Source of the DNA: Candidatus Omnitrophota bacterium
GTDB lineage: Bacteria > Omnitrophota > Koll11 > Zapsychrales > Aceulaceae
Assembly: GCA_029931885.1 (NCBI GenBank)
Contig: JAOZRJ010000090.1
Coordinates: forward strand, 1 to 6,719
Direction of reading: 5' to 3'
Length of the DNA: 6,719 nucleotides
The notes under the pieces are model-generated. The model had not been told where the DNA came from. It saw nothing but the letters and a program-made list of their open reading frames with translations, and ran no database searches. Position numbers and translations under genes: made by a program. Position 1 is the stretch's first letter; the number at the start of each line of letters is the position of its first letter. Below, one piece after another: positions 5,651 to 6,719 of this stretch.

Positions 5651-6719
5651 ATGAGTTTTTATGAAATTTATAAAGAATATGAACATTTTGATATAGAGAA
5701 ATCTTTTGATCAAGTAAAAGAAGATGATTTTCAAAGTGTTTTACAGTCGGAAAATTTATCTTATCATGACTTCTTAATGCTTTTATCTCCTAAGGCGGAA
5801 AATTTTTTAGAAGAAATGGCGCAGCGCGCAGAAGCTATAACGCGGCAATATTTTGGTAAAACCATTCAGCTGTATACTCCGATTTATTTATCGAATTATT
5901 GTGACAATAACTGTACGTATTGTGGATTTAATAGAAGCAATGATATTAAGCGAACAAAAATAACCTTAAGAGAACTAGAACAAGAAGCACGATTTATTGC
6001 ACAAACAGGATTGCGTCATGTTCTTATTTTAACCGGGAGCTCAAGGTCTAAAAGCCCAGTATCTTATATTAAAGAATGCGTGAAAATCCTTAAAAAATAT
6101 TTTACGTCAATTTCTATTGAGATTTATGCGTTAACCTCGGATGAATATGAAGATCTTATAAAAGAAGGCGTTGACGGCCTTACAATTTATCAAGAAGCTT
6201 ATGACCGAGAAGTGTATGACAGCGTGCACCTTTCGGGTCCAAAATCTGATTACTTGTTTCGCCTAGGTGCACCTGAAAGAGCAGCTAAAAAAAAGATGCG
6301 CGCAATTAATATCGGTGCATTATTAGGGCTAACAGATTGGCACAGGGAAGTCTTTCTTCTTGGGCTTCATGCACAATATTTACAAGAAACATTTTTTGAT
6401 GCAGATATAAGTGTTTCGCTTCCGCGATTAAGGCCAGCAAGCGCTGCATTTCAAACACCTTGTATTGTAGATGACAGAAGTATTGTTCAATCTATTTTAG
6501 CGCTGAGATTATTTTTGCCAAGACTTGGAATTACATTGTCGACGAGAGAAAGTGCAGACCTTCGTGAGAATTTACTTCCGCTGGGTATAACACGAATGTC
6601 TGCTGGATCAACAACAGAAGTCGGGGGACATACCTTGAAGGCTGCAAATGATTGTCGGGTGTCGCAATTTGAGATAGCTGATACGCGCAATGTTTCTCAA
6701 ATGAGAGATTTACAAGGAA
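5651..6719 (+). CDS. thiH: ThiH, radical-SAM 2-iminoacetate (dehydroglycine) synthase, 3'-truncated by the window
   Basis: Cleaves tyrosine by radical-SAM chemistry to dehydroglycine and p-cresol; the dehydroglycine goes to ThiG. The frame is open from the ATG at 5651 to the right edge, 356 codons without a stop. Family length is about 370, so only a short tail is missing. The [4Fe-4S] motif is C84-x3-C88-x2-C91 (NYCDNNCTYCGF). Other family blocks are VLILTG (124-129), EIYALTSDEYEDL, GLTIYQEAYD, LRPASAAFQTP and LSTRESADLRENL, then SAGSTTEVGG. Where most ThiH proteins have Glu after TG (TGE), this one has Ser (T128 G129 S130). It starts 3 nt after thiG with a modest AAAGAGAA ribosome site. Choice of ThiH over the oxidase ThiO suggests an oxygen-poor lifestyle. 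Confidence 0.95.
   Translation, partial: MSFYEIYKEYEHFDIEKSFDQVKEDDFQSVLQSENLSYHDFLMLLSPKAENFLEEMAQRAEAITRQYFGKTIQLYTPIYLSNYCDNNCTYCGFNRSNDIKRTKITLRELEQEARFIAQTGLRHVLILTGSSRSKSPVSYIKECVKILKKYFTSISIEIYALTSDEYEDLIKEGVDGLTIYQEAYDREVYDSVHLSGPKSDYLFRLGAPERAAKKKMRAINIGALLGLTDWHREVFLLGLHAQYLQETFFDADISVSLPRLRPASAAFQTPCIVDDRSIVQSILALRLFLPRLGITLSTRESADLRENLLPLGITRMSAGSTTEVGGHTLKAANDCRVSQFEIADTRNVSQMRDLQG

Noticed and set aside
6224..6280. Repeated GTGCACCT, the palindrome AGGTGCACCT and a potential stem within thiH
   Set aside because: Entirely inside conserved ThiH coding sequence and short; most likely chance.
6487..6690. Minus-strand frame at the right edge
   Set aside because: Antisense to thiH, which is continuous and shows family motifs across this region.

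Overview
The window looks like part of an AT-rich genome of a Gram-negative (LPS-making) bacterium. All genes lie on the plus strand and sit very close together. Two functional blocks are visible: lipid A / outer-membrane genes (positions 1 to about 3600) and a thiamine (vitamin B1) block (about 3808 to the right edge). Lipid A genes, LpxI as the UDP-diacylglucosamine hydrolase, a FabZ that appears fused to something upstream (probably LpxC), and a radical-SAM ThiH instead of the oxygen-dependent ThiO together suggest an anaerobic or facultatively anaerobic diderm. An Omnitrophota-like or related PVC/FCB-type lineage would fit, but this is inference from gene content, with no database search behind it.

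Left block: the end of a FabZ dehydratase reading frame that enters from outside the window, then lpxA (2-nt gap), then lpxI (1-nt stop/start overlap). These three are clearly one transcription unit for early lipid A synthesis. Behind them come a 60-residue cysteine-rich basic protein of unknown function and a short TamB/AsmA-like envelope protein (437 aa, one N-terminal membrane anchor, TamB-type C-terminal domain). A 53-codon single-pass membrane protein with a perfect AGGAGG ribosome binding site follows.

Right block: a strong-looking sigma-70-type promoter (TTGACA, 17 bp, TGG-TTTAAT) starts a leader that carries a TPP riboswitch and then a clear Rho-independent terminator just before thiE. 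Downstream are thiE, thiS, thiG and thiH, tightly packed (17-nt overlap, 2-nt gap, 3-nt gap). ThiS (sulfur carrier), ThiG (thiazole synthase) and ThiH (tyrosine lyase giving dehydroglycine) make the thiazole phosphate, and ThiE joins it to the pyrimidine to give thiamine phosphate. The riboswitch should switch the operon off when TPP is plentiful. thiH runs off the right edge. No thiF, thiC or thiD is visible in the window.

The most unusual points are: an extra hairpin inserted in the J2/4 junction of the TPP aptamer, replacement of the usual Glu in the ThiH 'TGE' motif by Ser, the two unrecognised small proteins, and the very short TamB-like protein placed in a lipid A gene cluster. I saw no mobile element, CRISPR array, tRNA or rRNA.
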